From the NCBI GenBank assembly GCA_045599645.1, contig JAZRWI010000023.1:1-64000 (forward strand): 64,000 nt of DNA, in the 5' to 3' direction. A program made the position numbers and the translations under genes. How positions within the stretch are numbered: position 1 is the stretch's first letter; each line of letters begins with the position of its first letter. Shown in pieces: positions 43,739 through 51,569 of this stretch. Below the pieces are notes generated by a model. That model saw only the letters and a list, made by a program, of their open reading frames with translations. It had not been told where the DNA came from and did not search any database. Source of the DNA: RUG334 sp045599645. Its GTDB lineage: Bacteria; Muiribacteriota; Ozemobacteria; Ozemobacterales; Ozemobacteraceae.

Positions 43739-46023
43739 TATTTCTTAGCCTTTTTATCCTTGCCTTTGTTTTGCTTAGATTTTTTTGCAGGCTTTTCTGC
43801 TGTTTCTGGTTTCTTTTCTACTCTATAGGCATTTGTTACGCCAACTAGTTTAGATATTGAATAAAGCAGCTCTTTAAGCATTACTGAGTCTTTTACTTCA
43901 ATTATGAAATCAAGAACGCCAATTTTTTGTCTTGTAGTTTTACAGGAAGCAGAAATGATATTAATACCAAGATTAGCAATAACACTTGTTACAGAATTCA
44001 GCATACCCTTTTGGGCTGCAGTTTCTACTCTGATTTTTACTTGATAATCGTCAGCGGTTCCAAAGATTTCATCTTCTATGCCATAATCCCATCTGACGTC
44101 TATGAGACGATCGGCATCACTTTCTAGGCTCTTGGCATTTGGACAGTCTTTTTTGTGGACTGTAACGCCACGACCTCGGGTTATGTAACCAATAATGTCA
44201 TCTCCAGGAATCGGGCTGCAGCATTTTGAAATCTTAATCAAAGCTCCATCAAGACCACCGCATATAATGCGAGGACCTTTATTGGCTTTCTTCTTTACAA
44301 CCTTTGATTTGTTAGCCTGCTTTGCTGCCAGTTGCTCATCGCGTTTCTGCTTGGCCAGGTCAGGGAAAAGTTTGGTTACCATCTGAAGTGGTTTTACTTC
44401 ATCTGCACCTATGGCAGCATAGAAATCATCTAATGATGTAAAACCAAGCTCTTTTACGCGGTTTCCAAAAGCACCTGAGTGGAAGGATTTTTCTGTTTCT
44501 CGGTCACCACCCATTTTCTGGAAGGCATCTAAGAATTCATTTTCGCCCTGAAGTATGTATTCATCGCGATTTTCCTTCTTTAACCAGGCTCTGATTCTGC
44601 GCTTGGTATTGGTGCTACCTACTATTTTCAACCAGTCCTTCTTGGGACCTTTCTGGTTCTTGTTTACGTTGATTGATACACAGTCACCGTTTTCGAGAGT
44701 ATAGCTGAGTGGAACAATTTTTCCGTTTACTATGGCGCCTGCGCATTGTTCCCCAATCTTTGTATGTATAGCATAAGCAAAGTCAATAGGTGTAGAACCC
44801 TTTGGTAATTCCTTAACTTCACCTCTTGGGGTAAATACATAAACAACCTTTTCTGTAATTTCAACCTTGACGCTGTCCATGAATTCTGAAGCATCTGTAA
44901 TATCGTTCAAGGTCTGTATTATATTACGCAGGAATGAAAGCTTTTCTTTGTATTCCTGAGTATTACAGTCACCGTTGCTATTACCGGCTTCCTTATAGTC
45001 CCAGTGAGCAGCGATGCCTTCTTCGGCTACCTGATGCATTTCATAGGTTCTGATTTGAACTTCCAATGGCTTACCATTGAATAATACAGAAGTATGAAGA
45101 GACTGGTAAAGGTTTGCTTTTGGAACAGCAATATAATCTCTGAAATGGCCTGGTATTGGCTTGTAATATTTATGAACCATACCAAGAACAGCATAACAGT
45201 CTTTTACTGAATCTGTTAAAATGCGGATTCCAAGAAAATCGTAAAGACCGTCTAGCGTTGTCTGATATTTGCGCTGTTTGTTATAAATAGAATATACGCT
45301 CTTAGGGCGACCAGAAATAGTGGCTTCAATGTCGAATTCCTTAAGATGCTCACGAATTTTGCTCATGGCTTCCTGAAGGTTGGCTTCAGCTTCAACACCG
45401 GAATCTTCTAGAAATTTTTCTATTTCAGCTGCTTTTTCGGGTTGAAGAATCTTAAAACAGCGTTCTTCAAATTCTGATTTAAATTTATAGATACCAAGTC
45501 GGTGAGCCAGTGGAGCATATATTTCCAAGGTTTCACGGGCTGTGTTTTTCTGCTTTTGAATAGGTTTGAACTGTAGGGTTCTTACGTTATGTATCCTGTC
45601 TGCCAGCTTAATGAGAATAACTCTTAAATCCTTGGTCATGGCAAGGATCATTTTTCTGAAACTGGCAGCCTGAGCAGCAGAAGCAGATGTGAAAAAGCAT
45701 TTGTTGAGTTTGGTTACACCTTCAACTATTTCAGCAACATTGCGACCGAAACGCTTTTCAATATCGGCAGTTGTAACAGGAGTATCTTCTACAACATCAT
45801 GAAGCAGGGCAGCGCAGATTGAAGTTACGTCCAGCTTCAATTCCGAGGCTACTATCAAAGCTACTGTTTCCGGATGAAGGAAGAATGGCTCGCCTGAAGC
45901 TCTATATTGGCCTTTATGGCATTCTTCTGCGAAATAATAGGCTTCTTCTATGCGGGAAAGATCCGCACCGGGATTATAAACTTTAACGGCATCAAAAAGC
46001 TGTTGTAGAGAAATAGCGATCAC
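43738..46023 (-). CDS. rel: Bifunctional (p)ppGpp synthetase/hydrolase, RelA/SpoT family
   Basis: 761 residues. The HD hydrolase domain is intact (A-L-L-H-D-V-V-E-D-T near residue 72, FGRNVAEIVEGVTKLNK), as is the synthetase domain (KYQTTLDGLYDFLGIRILTD, HFRDYIAVPKANLYQSLHT). TGS is at about 390-455 (VYVFTPRGEVKELPKGSTPI), followed by a zinc-finger-like region with C-C-S-P-I-P-G-D and a C-terminal ACT domain (about 665-735). The Lys-rich tail (last 25 residues) is an extension. It controls the stringent response and couples to starvation. It follows the STAS gene by 13 bases in the def-fmt-rex operon. Confidence 0.97.
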   Translation of the reverse strand: MIAISLQQLFDAVKVYNPGADLSRIEEAYYFAEECHKGQYRASGEPFFLHPETVALIVASELKLDVTSICAALLHDVVEDTPVTTADIEKRFGRNVAEIVEGVTKLNKCFFTSASAAQAASFRKMILAMTKDLRVILIKLADRIHNVRTLQFKPIQKQKNTARETLEIYAPLAHRLGIYKFKSEFEERCFKILQPEKAAEIEKFLEDSGVEAEANLQEAMSKIREHLKEFDIEATISGRPKSVYSIYNKQRKYQTTLDGLYDFLGIRILTDSVKDCYAVLGMVHKYYKPIPGHFRDYIAVPKANLYQSLHTSVLFNGKPLEVQIRTYEMHQVAEEGIAAHWDYKEAGNSNGDCNTQEYKEKLSFLRNIIQTLNDITDASEFMDSVKVEITEKVVYVFTPRGEVKELPKGSTPIDFAYAIHTKIGEQCAGAIVNGKIVPLSYTLENGDCVSINVNKNQKGPKKDWLKIVGSTNTKRRIRAWLKKENRDEYILQGENEFLDAFQKMGGDRETEKSFHSGAFGNRVKELGFTSLDDFYAAIGADEVKPLQMVTKLFPDLAKQKRDEQLAAKQANKSKVVKKKANKGPRIICGGLDGALIKISKCCSPIPGDDIIGYITRGRGVTVHKKDCPNAKSLESDADRLIDVRWDYGIEDEIFGTADDYQVKIRVETAAQKGMLNSVTSVIANLGINIISASCKTTRQKIGVLDFIIEVKDSVMLKELLYSISKLVGVTNAYRVEKKPETAEKPAKKSKQNKGKDKKAKK

Positions 46024-46036
46024 CTGCTACTTTCTT

Positions 46037-46384
46037 TTATTTAGCTGCAAAGGAGTTTACTGCTTCTTCTAAGGTTTTCAGAATCTTAAAATTGTTTGTG
46101 AACTGAGTAATCAAAAATACTCTGTGCATTTTTTCGCTGAGATTGATAAGTCTCAAGTCACCGTTGTTGGATCTTGTCTGCTTCAAACCATGAACCAGAA
46201 CACCCATACCGGCTGAACTCATATATTTTAAACCAATAAGGTCTATTACGATGTTGTAGTGTCCTGCATTGCATTCTTCATCAATCTTTTCACGAAGTTC
46301 AGCAGAGTTTTCAAAGGTGATTTCGCCTTCTATTGTTATAACTGTTACGCCATTTTCAAAATTTGAATTAATGCTAAGACTCAT
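46037..46384 (-). CDS. STAS-domain anti-sigma factor antagonist
   Basis: 115 residues forming a single STAS domain of the SpoIIAA/RsbV type, with the phosphorylation site in L-K-Y-M-S-S-A-G-M-G (the second Ser is the usual target). Unphosphorylated antagonists capture an anti-sigma kinase and free a sigma factor or other target. A phosphatase of the matching class is encoded at 1445-4321; no kinase is in the window. CGGAG precedes the ATG, and a candidate promoter lies just upstream, so it may be expressed independently of rex. Confidence 0.93.
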   Translation of the reverse strand: MSLSINSNFENGVTVITIEGEITFENSAELREKIDEECNAGHYNIVIDLIGLKYMSSAGMGVLVHGLKQTRSNNGDLRLINLSEKMHRVFLITQFTNNFKILKTLEEAVNSFAAK

Positions 46385-46413
46385 TGATATACTCCGATTA
46401 ATTTCTTATCTAA

Positions 46414-46442
46414 ATCCTATCACGCTTGGCTTGTATGGTCAA
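46414..46442 (-). promoter_or_regulatory. Possible internal promoter before the STAS gene
   Basis: Minus-strand TTGACC (46437-46442), 17-base spacer, TAGGAT (46414-46419), in the 63-base gap between rex and the STAS gene. Confidence 0.5.
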
Positions 46443-46447
46443 CTTTA

Positions 46448-47134
46448 TTACAGTAGCTCAGTTGGTATGCCGTACACTTCTTCGCCTGCGTCATTTTTTA
46501 CTTCATCACGAAGGTTAAGGCTGTAACTGAGGAATTCAAGCTCTGTGGTAAGGTCAACGTTGTGAACCTCTACGTCTTCGGTAGAAAGAAGCTTGAATGG
46601 TGCAAAATTAAGCACTGCTTTTACACCTGAAAGCATGACCATATCGTGAATTTCTTTGATTGCTTCTGCGGGAACAGCAAGGATAAGTATTTCTATTTCC
46701 TTCTCTTTAACAAGCCTTGGAAGCGTCTGAATATCGGATATTTCATTTGTTTCACCGACTTTTACCCCTAAGAGCTTAGGCTGCTTGTCAAAAAGTGCAC
46801 AAACCTTAAAATTGCGTTTTTCAAAGCCTGGATAGCAGGCGAGGGCCATACCAAGACGACCGACACCAACAATGCCAACGTTTCTTGTTTTATGAAGACC
46901 AAGAATTTTATTGATTTGTTCTCGGAGTTTTTTTACAGAATAACCAACACCGCGTTTCCCAAAATCACCGAAATAAGCCAGATCTTTGCGAACCTGAGCA
47001 GGGTTAAGGGCAAGCTTTTTGGCTAATTCCTGGGAGGAGACCATCTTTATGTCTTTCCCAAGAGAATTTAAAAACCTTAAATATATTGAAAGTCTTTTTA
47101 CTGTTGCATGAGGTGGAATTATTTTGGTATTCAC
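46448..47134 (-). CDS. rex: Redox-sensing transcriptional repressor Rex
   Basis: 228 residues. The winged-helix region (SSQELAKKLALNPAQVRKDL and AYFGDFGKRGVGY) is nearly canonical, so a standard Rex operator is expected. The Rossmann domain follows with G-I-V-G-V-G-R-L-G-M-A-L for NAD(H) binding, and the C-terminus has the domain-swap helix. Rex represses fermentative and respiratory genes and lets go when NADH is high. It starts four bases after the fmt stop. A matching operator is found at the promoter of this same operon. Confidence 0.96.
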   Translation of the reverse strand: MNTKIIPPHATVKRLSIYLRFLNSLGKDIKMVSSQELAKKLALNPAQVRKDLAYFGDFGKRGVGYSVKKLREQINKILGLHKTRNVGIVGVGRLGMALACYPGFEKRNFKVCALFDKQPKLLGVKVGETNEISDIQTLPRLVKEKEIEILILAVPAEAIKEIHDMVMLSGVKAVLNFAPFKLLSTEDVEVHNVDLTTELEFLSYSLNLRDEVKNDAGEEVYGIPTELL

Positions 47135-47138
47135 GGTG

Positions 47139-48098
47139 TTAATCCTTCAATTTAAGGCTGGAGCAGCCGCACAGGAAGCTTTGATCGCTCATGCGATTTT
47201 TGCCTGGACGCTGGAGCTCGATAAGTTTAATAGCTGTGTTGTTGCCACAAGCTATAATAATACCGGTTTTGGAGCAGCAGGAAATAATTTCACCAGGTTG
47301 GGAATTCTGTTTTCCTTCAACAACTTTTGCTCTGAAAACCTTTATTCTTGTGTCATTGTCGCAGTTGAACCATGCACCTGGAAATGGGCTCATTGCATAA
47401 ATAAGGTTACGGATTTCATCGGCTGGCTTATTCCAGTCTATCTTAGCTGTTTCTGTAGTAATCTTAGCTGTATAGGTAGCCTTAGAATGATCCTGAGGAA
47501 CAGGGGTAATCTTACCTTCTGCATATTCGGCAAGAGTTTTGGCCAGTAATGGCGCACCATTTGCACAAAGCTTGTCGTGGACAGCCTCAAGATCGTCTTC
47601 TTCTTCGATTGGTAAATGGCTTACTGCCAGCATATCGCCTTCGTCCATACCCTTGCTCATTAGCATAACAGTATTACCTGTTTCCTTGCAGCCATTCAAA
47701 AGAACATACTGCATTGGGGAAGAGCCTCTGAAGCTTGGAAGCAATGATGCATGAAGATTTACTGGGGCAATTGTTGGAATATCAAGAACTGCCTGTGGAA
47801 GAATCAGACCATAGGCTACTACTGCTAAATAATCAGGCTTAAAAGAACGGAGAACTTCTATTTCTTCCGGTTCCTTTTTAAAGCTTGATGGAGTTCTGAC
47901 CGGAATATTATGTTCTAAGGCAAAAGCCTTTACTGGAGTTGGAGTCAGGGTTTTGCCACGTCCCTTTGGACGGTCTGGCATTGAATAGACAGCTACAACT
48001 TCAAAATCTGATGATTTATAAAGCTCTTTGAGGCATGGAACGGAAAAGTCCGGACTGCCCATAAATACAACTCTGTATGGCTTTGCTGCTTTTGACAT
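47139..48098 (-). CDS. fmt: Methionyl-tRNA formyltransferase
   Basis: 319 residues. Formyl donor site and catalysis are seen in N-L-H-A-S-L-L-P-S-F-R-G-S-S-P-M-Q (near 107-123, catalytic Asn and His) and in the D-E-G-D-M-L segment. The C-terminal OB-like tRNA-binding domain covers about 205-319. It formylates initiator Met-tRNA. It lies three bases downstream of def, the classical def-fmt pair. Confidence 0.97.
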   Translation of the reverse strand: MSKAAKPYRVVFMGSPDFSVPCLKELYKSSDFEVVAVYSMPDRPKGRGKTLTPTPVKAFALEHNIPVRTPSSFKKEPEEIEVLRSFKPDYLAVVAYGLILPQAVLDIPTIAPVNLHASLLPSFRGSSPMQYVLLNGCKETGNTVMLMSKGMDEGDMLAVSHLPIEEEDDLEAVHDKLCANGAPLLAKTLAEYAEGKITPVPQDHSKATYTAKITTETAKIDWNKPADEIRNLIYAMSPFPGAWFNCDNDTRIKVFRAKVVEGKQNSQPGEIISCCSKTGIIIACGNNTAIKLIELQRPGKNRMSDQSFLCGCSSLKLKD

Positions 48099-48100
48099 AA

Positions 48101-48649
48101 TTAATTGGCCTCGATTGGTGAACCTTCTTCGGCTTCTTCTTCGCCTTCTTCGTAAAGAGTGCCGCCTTGCTTGATTATTTCAAGTTCGTTCTTTATCTGA
48201 AGCTTACGAGCCTTAGAAATGTGATCAATAAATACAACACCTTCAAGATGGTCTAATTCATGCTGGATAGCTCTGGCTAAGAGGCCTTCTGCTTCAACTT
48301 CATATACTTCACCATCATTCGGGTCAGTGTATTCAGCTACAACCTTAGTCGCTCTGGTAACGTTTTCGCTAAGACCAGGAAGTGAGAGGCAGCCTTCAGG
48401 ACCGTTTTCTTTTCCGGATTTCTTTAAAATTACCGGATTAACCATAGCGATTGGGTCTTCACCACAGTCTATAACAACAAGTCTGATGTTTTTGCCAATC
48501 TGTGGACCTGCAAGACCAACACCGTTAGCTGCATACATGGTTTCGAACATATCATCGACAAGCTTTCTGAGGTCGTCGTCGATTTTTTCTACTGGCTTAC
48601 AAACTTCTCTTAATTCTTCTTCGCCATAATGAAGAATTCTGTATTTCAT
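48101..48649 (-). CDS. def: Peptide deformylase
   Basis: 182 residues from the ATG at 48649 (MKYRILHYGEE), preceded by CGGAG; the frame extends 28 codons further upstream but crosses the promoter. The three PDF motifs are intact: G-V-G-L-A-G-P-Q-I-G, E-G-C-L-S-L-P-G (metal Cys) and Q-H-E-L-D-H-L-E-G (metal His, catalytic Glu). The last 25 residues form an acidic tail (EEGEEEAEEGSP) beyond the catalytic core. First gene of the def-fmt-rex-STAS-rel-udg cluster. Confidence 0.97.
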   Translation of the reverse strand: MKYRILHYGEEELREVCKPVEKIDDDLRKLVDDMFETMYAANGVGLAGPQIGKNIRLVVIDCGEDPIAMVNPVILKKSGKENGPEGCLSLPGLSENVTRATKVVAEYTDPNDGEVYEVEAEGLLARAIQHELDHLEGVVFIDHISKARKLQIKNELEIIKQGGTLYEEGEEEAEEGSPIEAN

Positions 48650-48681
48650 AAAATAAACTCCGAAATAATATATTATTTTAG

Positions 48682-48699
48682 TTGTGAATTCTATCACAA
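48682..48699. promoter_or_regulatory. Rex operator
   Basis: TTGTGA-ATTCTA-TCACAA, an 18-base palindrome with perfect six-base arms, agreeing with the known Rex consensus TTGTGAAnnnnTTCACAA at all but one defined position. Its central six bases are exactly the -10 box of the def promoter, so bound Rex would block transcription of def-fmt-rex. Confidence 0.75.
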
Positions 48700-48716
48700 G
48701 CCCCAGAATATCGCAA
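48688..48716 (-). promoter_or_regulatory. Sigma70-type promoter of def-fmt-rex
   Basis: Minus-strand TTGCGA (48711-48716), 17-base spacer, TAGAAT (48688-48693), 38 bases before the def ATG. Confidence 0.7.
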
Positions 48717-48751
48717 TAAAAAAGGGCAGTCATTCGACTGCCCTTTTTTTT
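48717..48751. terminator. Bidirectional terminator behind the small gene
   Basis: AAAAAAGGGCAGTC and GACTGCCCTTTTTT form a 14-bp stem around ATTC; T runs occur on both strands. It follows the 45-residue small gene by nine bases on the minus strand and insulates it from the def promoter. Confidence 0.92.
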
Positions 48752-48760
48752 ATAACTTGA

Positions 48761-48898
48761 TTATTTATTCTGAATATTCAGAGGTTTATATTGTTCATCA
48801 CCTGTTTCAATGTAGAGGATAAAATCATTTATGTCTTTTTCATTCCAGCCCGCAGCTCTAAGCACAAGTATTAGCCTGGAAGCTTCTTGCATGTTCAT
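48761..48898 (-). CDS. Small protein of 45 residues, unknown function
   Basis: A short gene with complete expression signals: promoter at 48921-48950, ribosome site GGGGGAA six bases before ATG, and a strong terminator nine bases after TAA. The product begins MNMQEASRLILVLRAAGWNE and continues with D-I-N-D-F-I-L-Y-I-E-T-G-D-E-Q-Y-K-P, ending N-I-Q-N-K. It is predicted helical and cytoplasmic, with an amphipathic helix, a Gly-Trp turn and a second helix; no signal or membrane segment is seen. The pattern G-W-x-x-x-x-I-x-x-F looks conserved in style, but I cannot name a family. Monocistronic. Confidence 0.8.
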   Translation of the reverse strand: MNMQEASRLILVLRAAGWNEKDINDFILYIETGDEQYKPLNIQNK

Positions 48899-48920
48899 AG
48901 ATTGTTCCCCCGTTTTTTCT

Positions 48921-48950
48921 AGTATATACATTTTCTATTTCATGTGTCAA
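48921..48950 (-). promoter_or_regulatory. Sigma70-type promoter of the small gene
   Basis: Minus-strand TTGACA (48945-48950), 18-base spacer, TATACT (48921-48926), 22 bases before the ATG. Confidence 0.72.
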
Positions 48951-49010
48951 ATATGCATTGTGACTAAGTCATAAAACCAGTAAAGATTAGAGCTTTCAGC
49001 AATCTCGGCC

Positions 49011-49131
49011 AAAAGCCAAAAGCTAATAGCCAAAAGCCTATTGAAACAAGCTTTATACTCTCTTCATATAAAATAACGTCCTGCTTCCAGCTTCCAGCTT
49101 CCAGCTTCTAGCTTCACGCTTCGAGCTTACT
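49011..49131. repeat. Two heptamer tandem arrays after priA
   Basis: Four units at 49011-49038 (AAAAGCC, AAAAGCT, AATAGCC, AAAAGCC) and seven units at 49083-49131 (GCTTCCA three times, GCTTCTA, GCTTCAC, GCTTCGA, GCTTACT), each in strict seven-base register. GGCTTTT-like units read on the opposite strand from the second block. The second block ends two bases from the priA stop codon. Confidence 0.85.
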
Positions 49132-49132
49132 C

Positions 49133-51529
49133 TCACATCATGAAGTATGGATTAATATCGATGTTTAGCTTTGTGTCACTAGGCTTCTTAAGCTGGTCTG
49201 TAACTTCTTTTACTGTATTTATCAAGGTTTCTAAATCAGGCATTTTAAGCATGACCTGATACCTGAAATTGTTATTTATTTGTTCCAAGGCTGCTGGTGC
49301 TGGACCAAAAAGAAAAGCCTGGTTTACTTTTGGATGCTTGGCAAACAGGTCATATAGCTTCTGAGCTGTTTGCATGGCTTTTTCTCTGTGCGGACTTTCA
49401 ATAACAAAATGAGCCAGCTCAATAAATGGCGGGAATTGCGCTTCTTTGCGAAGCTTGGCTTCTTCATCAAAGAAACCATGAAAATCTTCAGTCAGTGCAT
49501 GCTGAATAGAGTGATGCTCTGGACTATAGGTTTGAAGAACTACATTGCCAAGGGAATCGCCACGGCCAGCGCGCCCGGCTACCTGGGCTAATAGTGAGAA
49601 GTTACGTTCAGATGCCCTGAAATCCGGTAGCTTTAATAAACTATCTGCAGCAATGATTCCAACAAGGGTTACATTCGGAAAATCAAGCCCTTTTGCGACC
49701 ATCTGGGTGCCGATAAGAATATCTATTTCACCTCTGCCAAAAGAGTCAAGAATATGTTCCATACTGCCTTTGGTGGTTACAACATCAGAGTCAAGTCTCT
49801 GAACTCTCGCTGTTGGGAAATATGCCTTAGCTTGAGCTTCAATCATCTGGGTGCCTGCCCCGAAGAATTTAATCTTTTTGCTCTGGCACTTAGGACAAAC
49901 CTTTGGAACCTCCTGCAATTCACCGCAGTAATGGCATCGAAGAACCTGACTTCCTATATGGTAGGCCATGGAAATATTACATTTGGAGCATTTTACTGCT
50001 TCACCACATTCTGCACATAATACGAAGGTTGAGTAGCCACGTCGGTTCAAATAAAGAATGGCCTGCTTCTTGTTTTTTAAGGTTTGTGCTATCGCTGAAG
50101 TCAATGCTTCAGAAAACATTGAGCGCTGTTTCTTGGTTACAAGCTCTTTTCTCATGTCTACAATCTCAACCTTAGGAGGCTGACGGTTGCTGACTCGGTT
50201 ATTCATTTCGCAGAGATGATATTTGCCATTTAGACAATTCTGGTAAGAGTCTATTGTAGGTGTTGCAGAACCCATTACAAGAAGGCCGCCTTCCAGTTTG
50301 CAGCGCATGGCAGCAACTTCTCTGGCATGATAACGTGGTGAATTTGCCTGCTTGAAGGTTGGTTCCCCTTCTTCATCCAGGATTATGGTTCCAAGATTTG
50401 GTAGGGGAGCGAAAACCGCAGAGCGGGCACCGACAACAACCGGGCATAAACCACGTCTGATTCTTTCCCATTGGTCAAAACGTTCGCCGTCAGAAAGCTT
50501 GCTGTGAAGAATGGCTACACTTGTTCCGAAACGATCTATGAAACGCTTCATCATCTGCGGGGTCAGTGATATTTCGGGAACTAGTACTATGGCTGTGCGC
50601 TTTTGTTCCAATATATGTGAAACCCATCGCAGATAAACCTCGGTTTTGCCGGAACAGGTTACACCTCTTACTAAAACTGGCTTTTTATCGCTTTCGAAAG
50701 CGTTTTTTATAACGTCTAATACACCCTTCTGTTCTTCATTCAGTTCTGGTATAGGAGCTGCGTCACGCTTGTAATAGTCTTGGGTCGCTGCTTCTCTGAT
50801 TACTCTTTCTTCTACTTCAATAAGAAGACCTTTTTTCTTGAGTCCATTAATAGGGGAAGAGCTGACCTGCGCCTTCCTTGCTAGCGCGGCTGCTGTAGGG
50901 GCTGTATTGCAGGTCATTATTGCTTCCATGACAAGCTTTTCTTTAGCTGTGAGCTTTGCTAGTTCAATTGGCATTTCGCTGTTAAGGCGCAATACCTTAA
51001 TCATTCTTGGTCCCTGAGCTTCTGTCAGGCTATATTGCATTTCAACATAACCCTTTTCAAGCCATCTGTTTATTTTGGAACCTGTTAAAGAATAGTTTTT
51101 GCAAAAACTTGCGTAATTTGTCCAATCTCCGAAATCTATGAGATACTTTAAGCCTTCTTGCAATGGCTCAGCAGTTGAAGCTTCTGGTAAGGCTCTTATC
51201 TGTCTGACCAGGCTTTGTTTGATACCTGCTGGCAGCATTGTATTTAAAACTTCACCGATATTGCATACGCAGGAATGAGCTATCTGTCTTGCAAGCTCAA
51301 ACATTGTCGGGGATATTAACGGGGTAGGGTCTAATACTTCACCTAATTCAACTGTTTTAAAAGCTGGCATTTCCTGGTGAATTCTTATGACATAGCCAAC
51401 TAGCTTTCTGGATTGAAGTGGAACAATAACACGTGCTCCGATTAGCGGTAACTCGCGTTCCTCGCTGATGTGATATGTGAAGATTCCGTCTGCAATCTGA
51501 TTGGCAAAAGCAACTTCTACGTAATTCAT
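49133..51529 (-). CDS. priA: Primosomal protein N' (replication restart helicase PriA)
   Basis: 798 residues. The N-terminal 3'BD domain (ANQIADGIFTYHISEERELP) is followed by a winged helix, helicase motif I G-V-T-C-S-G-K-T-E-V near 288 and motif II D-E-E-G-E-P-T-F-K-Q near 381. The family normally has DEEH, so the His is replaced by Gly. The insertion has eight Cys in four pairs for two zincs (about 508-550). Motifs G-S-A-T-P and Q-V-A-G-R-A-G-R-G are standard. It reloads the replisome at stalled forks. It follows the coaBC-like gene by 40 bases. Confidence 0.96.
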   Translation of the reverse strand: MNYVEVAFANQIADGIFTYHISEERELPLIGARVIVPLQSRKLVGYVIRIHQEMPAFKTVELGEVLDPTPLISPTMFELARQIAHSCVCNIGEVLNTMLPAGIKQSLVRQIRALPEASTAEPLQEGLKYLIDFGDWTNYASFCKNYSLTGSKINRWLEKGYVEMQYSLTEAQGPRMIKVLRLNSEMPIELAKLTAKEKLVMEAIMTCNTAPTAAALARKAQVSSSPINGLKKKGLLIEVEERVIREAATQDYYKRDAAPIPELNEEQKGVLDVIKNAFESDKKPVLVRGVTCSGKTEVYLRWVSHILEQKRTAIVLVPEISLTPQMMKRFIDRFGTSVAILHSKLSDGERFDQWERIRRGLCPVVVGARSAVFAPLPNLGTIILDEEGEPTFKQANSPRYHAREVAAMRCKLEGGLLVMGSATPTIDSYQNCLNGKYHLCEMNNRVSNRQPPKVEIVDMRKELVTKKQRSMFSEALTSAIAQTLKNKKQAILYLNRRGYSTFVLCAECGEAVKCSKCNISMAYHIGSQVLRCHYCGELQEVPKVCPKCQSKKIKFFGAGTQMIEAQAKAYFPTARVQRLDSDVVTTKGSMEHILDSFGRGEIDILIGTQMVAKGLDFPNVTLVGIIAADSLLKLPDFRASERNFSLLAQVAGRAGRGDSLGNVVLQTYSPEHHSIQHALTEDFHGFFDEEAKLRKEAQFPPFIELAHFVIESPHREKAMQTAQKLYDLFAKHPKVNQAFLFGPAPAALEQINNNFRYQVMLKMPDLETLINTVKEVTDQLKKPSDTKLNIDINPYFMM

Positions 51530-51569
51530 GTTTACCTCAGTTCGGATTTTGTTTTAAAGCATTGTAGCT

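Noticed and set aside
48955..48972. Second Rex-like palindrome (TTGTGACTAAGTCATAA)
   Set aside because: Arms are imperfect and the spacer is five bases, so it does not fit the Rex consensus; it also lies upstream of the small-gene promoter rather than over it.
49370..50175. Plus-strand frames opposite priA
   Set aside because: Shadow frames of a conserved gene, without ribosome sites or recognisable products.
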